From NCBI RefSeq assembly GCF_000720135.1, contig NZ_JOIU01000008.1, positions 509,042 through 573,041 on the forward strand: a DNA stretch of 64,000 nt, in the 5' to 3' direction. Every line of letters begins with the position of its first letter. The first letter of the stretch is position 1. This DNA comes from Streptomyces sp. NRRL S-1022 (GTDB lineage Bacteria; Actinomycetota; Actinomycetes; Streptomycetales; Streptomycetaceae). The notes beneath the pieces were generated by a model, which was not told the DNA's origin, ran no database searches, and was given only the letters and a program-made list of their open reading frames with translations. This document shows positions 61,842 through 64,000 of this stretch, one piece after another. Position numbers and translations under genes: made by a program.

Positions 61842-63332
61842 GTGAGACCGGACGACCGCCGTGACCGTCTCCGGGAGGGCCGGGGCGGCATCCCCGACGG
61901 CCTGCTGATCGGCATGCTCGCGTTCCTGCTCGGCATGACCGTGCTGGTGTGGACGGCCACGGGCCTGGCCGCCTGGTTCGCCCAGGGCGCCTGGCCCAGC
62001 GGCGTCACCTTCACCCGCACCCCCCTGGCCATGCGCCACCTCATCGGCCGGCCGCACGACATCACCGGCGCCTGGCCCGACACCCCACCGGCCCGGCTGT
62101 CCGGCTGGGGCCTGTTCTGGGGCCTGTTCATCGGCCAGCTGATGATCCTCTTCGTCCTCGTCATGTTCGTCCTGGGAACGGTGGCCCGCTGGCGTGCGAA
62201 CAAGGCACGGCGGACCGCTGCCACGGCCGAGGAGGCGGCACCGGCGGGTGCCGCGCCCGCGGTGGCGGCGAGTGCCGCCCCCGAGGTCCTCAGCCCTGCG
62301 CCGGTGCCCGTGGTTCCCGCGCCACCGCATGAGGTCCCGGCACCGCGCAGCGAGCCCGCGCCGCCGCCACCGGACCCCCGGCCGGCCGGGGAGGAACGGA
62401 CGGGCGGATGGGAGAAGCTCCTCATCGCCCCCAGGGAAAGCCGCCAGGCCGCCGCCGCCCGGGCGGTACGCGACGCGGAAGGCCCCGTCCTCCTCGTCAC
62501 CTCCAACCCCGCCCTGTGGACGGAGACGAAGGACACCCGCGCCAAACTCGGCCCCGTCCTCCTCTACGACCCCACACACCTCTGCGACACCCCGGCCCGT
62601 CTGCACTGGTCCCCCACCGTCGGCTGCGAGGACAAGCAGACGGCCCTGCACAGGGCGACCGCCCTGCTCGCCCCCGTACAGCCCACCGCCAAGATCGACC
62701 AGGCGGTGGCGGACACGGCGACCACCCTCCTGCGCAGCTACCTGCACGCAGCCGCCCTGGACAGCCGCACGATCCGCCACGTCCACCGCTGGTCCCAGGG
62801 CACCCAGGTGCAGGACGCCGTCCGCACCCTGCGCACCCACCCCAAAGCGGCCCCAGGAGCGGCGGGCGAACTGGAGGCGGCGCTCACCGCCCATCCCGAA
62901 CGCCGTGACATCGCCCAGGAACTGACCAGCCGGGCCCTGTCGGCCCTGTCCACGGTCAACGTCCGTGAGGCCTGCACCCCGAACCGAACTGACGCGCTGG
63001 TCCTGGATTCCTTCCTCCATGAAGGGGGCACGCTCTATGTGGTCGGTGAATCCATCGAGGACCCGCGGAGCAGGCCCGGCGCGATGCCGCTCCTGACGGC
63101 CCTCGTCTCCAGCGTGGTCGAGCGCGGCCGGCGCATGGCCGAACGGTCATCCTCCGGTCGGCTCGACCCACCACTCACCCTGGTCCTGGACGACGTCGCG
63201 GCAGTGGCCCCGTTCCCCGAGCTGCCCGCCCTGCTCGCCACCGGAGCGGACCAGGGTCTGCCGGCGCTCGCCCTGCTCCGCTCCCGTGAACAGGCCCGCT
63301 CACGCTGGCCGCACCAGGAACTCCCGGTCTAG
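61842..63332 (+). CDS. cmdA: CmdA-like VirD4/TraG-type protein with destroyed Walker A
   Basis: A 496-residue protein with two membrane helices (about 20-45 and 90-116), a Pro/Ala/Glu linker and a cytoplasmic domain. The domain keeps the coupling-protein order: a P-loop position, LLVTSNPALWTE, the segment KLGPVLLYDP, and the Walker B-like LTLVLDDVAAVAPFPELPAL, then GADQGLPALALLRSREQARS. At the P-loop position the sequence is APRESRQAA (196-204) instead of GPPRSGKTT, so the Lys needed for ATP is Gln. It probably cannot hydrolyse ATP and may act structurally or as a receptor. Start is GTG with GGGGAG nine bases upstream. It ends four bases inside the convergent GNAT gene. Confidence 0.78.
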   Translation: MRPDDRRDRLREGRGGIPDGLLIGMLAFLLGMTVLVWTATGLAAWFAQGAWPSGVTFTRTPLAMRHLIGRPHDITGAWPDTPPARLSGWGLFWGLFIGQLMILFVLVMFVLGTVARWRANKARRTAATAEEAAPAGAAPAVAASAAPEVLSPAPVPVVPAPPHEVPAPRSEPAPPPPDPRPAGEERTGGWEKLLIAPRESRQAAAARAVRDAEGPVLLVTSNPALWTETKDTRAKLGPVLLYDPTHLCDTPARLHWSPTVGCEDKQTALHRATALLAPVQPTAKIDQAVADTATTLLRSYLHAAALDSRTIRHVHRWSQGTQVQDAVRTLRTHPKAAPGAAGELEAALTAHPERRDIAQELTSRALSALSTVNVREACTPNRTDALVLDSFLHEGGTLYVVGESIEDPRSRPGAMPLLTALVSSVVERGRRMAERSSSGRLDPPLTLVLDDVAAVAPFPELPALLATGADQGLPALALLRSREQARSRWPHQELPV

Positions 63333-63895
63333 GCAGGCGGCTCCAGGACGAACTCCAGCTCGTTCTCGGCCTCGTCCTTCGTGAACGACACGACCCGCCC
63401 GCTCGGCTCGAAGCCGAGCTTGCGGTACGCCGCCTGCGCCCGCGCGTTCTCCTCGTGGACGAACAGCCTCACCCGCTCGGCCCGCTGCTCCCACGCCCAG
63501 GCCGTGCCGGCCTCGAACAGCGCCTGGACGAGCCCGTTCCCGCGGTGCTCGGGCCGGACGAACACCCCCACCGCGTGCCCCTGCCGCCGCTCGACCGGGT
63601 ATCCGGCCCAGTCCTGCGTCCCGGCCTCCTCCATCAGTACGGTGACCGAGCCGGCCCAGGTCCCGTCGGGTGCCTCGGCGATGAACTGCAGGGCGGTGGT
63701 GGACCCTTCGCCGGAGCCGACGGCCCGGTCCTGCCAGAAGGAGTCCGGCTGGGCGGCCGCGTTGTCGTAGGTCTCCAGAAAGGCGAGGTGCGCGATCGGG
63801 TCCCGCAGCGCGTCGAGCCGCAGCTGCTTCACCTTTTCCCAGTCGGCGGGGCGTATCGCGCGGACGACGTAGTCGTTCCCGGTCGGTGCGGTCAT
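63329..63895 (-). CDS. GNAT-family N-acetyltransferase
   Basis: A 188-residue GNAT enzyme. The acetyl-CoA loop is RPEHRGNGLVQALFEAG and the C-terminal strand-turn is ENARAQAAYRKLGFEPSG. The target is unknown; similar proteins acetylate small molecules or antibiotics. Its stop overlaps the cmdA stop by four bases in convergent orientation. It lies downstream of the rRNA operon terminator on the same strand. Confidence 0.9.
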   Translation of the reverse strand: MTAPTGNDYVVRAIRPADWEKVKQLRLDALRDPIAHLAFLETYDNAAAQPDSFWQDRAVGSGEGSTTALQFIAEAPDGTWAGSVTVLMEEAGTQDWAGYPVERRQGHAVGVFVRPEHRGNGLVQALFEAGTAWAWEQRAERVRLFVHEENARAQAAYRKLGFEPSGRVVSFTKDEAENELEFVLEPPA

Positions 63896-63914
63896 GGAAC
63901 AACCCTAAACGCAG

Positions 63915-63943
63915 AAAACCCCCGCACCGAAGTGCGGGGGTTT
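63915..63943 (-). terminator. rRNA operon terminator
   Basis: AAACCCCCGCAC (63916-63927) pairs perfectly with GTGCGGGGGTTT (63932-63943) over a CGAA loop, and on the minus strand ends in TTTT. It lies 12 bases after the 5S rRNA 3' end. Confidence 0.9.
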
Positions 63944-63954
63944 CCTCAAAAATT

Positions 63955-64000
63955 GTTCGGCGGTGTCCTACTCTCCCACAGGGTCCCCCCTGCAGTACCA
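63955..64000 (-). rRNA. rrf: 5S ribosomal RNA (3' part, continues beyond the window)
   Basis: The minus strand reads TGGTACTGCAGGGGGG, then GGGAGAGTAGGACACCGCC and GAAC, the conserved 3' third of actinobacterial 5S rRNA. About 46 bases are inside the window. A perfect terminator follows. The remaining 23S and 16S genes should lie just to the right. Confidence 0.95.

Noticed and set aside
58442..63020. Long minus-strand and third-frame ORFs across the cmd operon (for example 58442-60928 and 58783-61098)
   Set aside because: These are shadows of the plus-strand genes; they lack domains and ribosome-binding sites.

Overview
The window is a high-GC (about 72%) chromosomal segment with Streptomyces-type codon use, frequent GTG starts, operons joined by ATGA/GTGA overlaps, and single-copy developmental genes (devA/devB/devE, rsiG, glnR, mshD, nur, csoR, the pst operon, cmd). 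From memory, the gene order is close to the S. coelicolor core region that runs from the dev genes through pst to cmd; I could not run an alignment. No phage, insertion sequence, CRISPR array or tRNA was seen. The right edge enters the 3' end of a 5S rRNA gene on the minus strand, so an rRNA operon lies just beyond.

Left part (1-12,000): the start of an unknown protein, an XRE regulator divergent from a short UvrA-like ABC ATPase, a HelD/HelR-type RNA polymerase-associated ATPase behind a TetR gene, a fused double phosphotransferase, then the devE-devA-devB locus and rsiG. DevA-type palindromes are duplicated in this locus, and one of them fronts a 240-bp stretch without a clear gene that ends in a perfect terminator. 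RsiG carries both c-di-GMP signature motifs.

Middle left (12,000-32,900): dtd, ygfZ-like, nur, a nitrobindin-like protein and a 32-residue membrane peptide. Then come a sulfur island (26-residue Cys-containing leader peptide, rhodanese, SseC), a MoaD-like protein, glnR, a LacI regulator, an HtrA-like protease followed by a cssRS-like two-component pair, a MarR/NmrA pair, a secreted pectate lyase-pectinesterase fusion, a secreted 5'-nucleotidase and mshD.

Middle right (32,900-51,600): an autoregulated GntR(YtrA)-ABC transporter operon, then a phosphate and polyphosphate block: ppk with a translationally coupled CHAD protein, a Nudix hydrolase, csoR with its operator, a DUF47-Pit pair and pstSCAB behind four 11-bp PHO-box units. 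A flavin oxidase and a PAP2 phosphatase follow.

Right part (51,600-64,000): a lytic transglycosylase/NlpC protein, an accessory patch (secreted trypsin-like protease, decayed SDR gene with tandem repeats, SDR/TetR pair sharing a promoter-operator) and the six-gene cmd operon. The cmd operon looks like a stripped-down type IV secretion-like machine: pilin-sized membrane protein, VirB8-like, VirB6-like, SCO6880-like, VirB4-like ATPase and a VirD4/TraG-like protein whose Walker A motif is destroyed. No relaxase is visible. I regard cmd, and the DevA-operator-fronted transcript candidate beside rsiG, as the places most worth attention.
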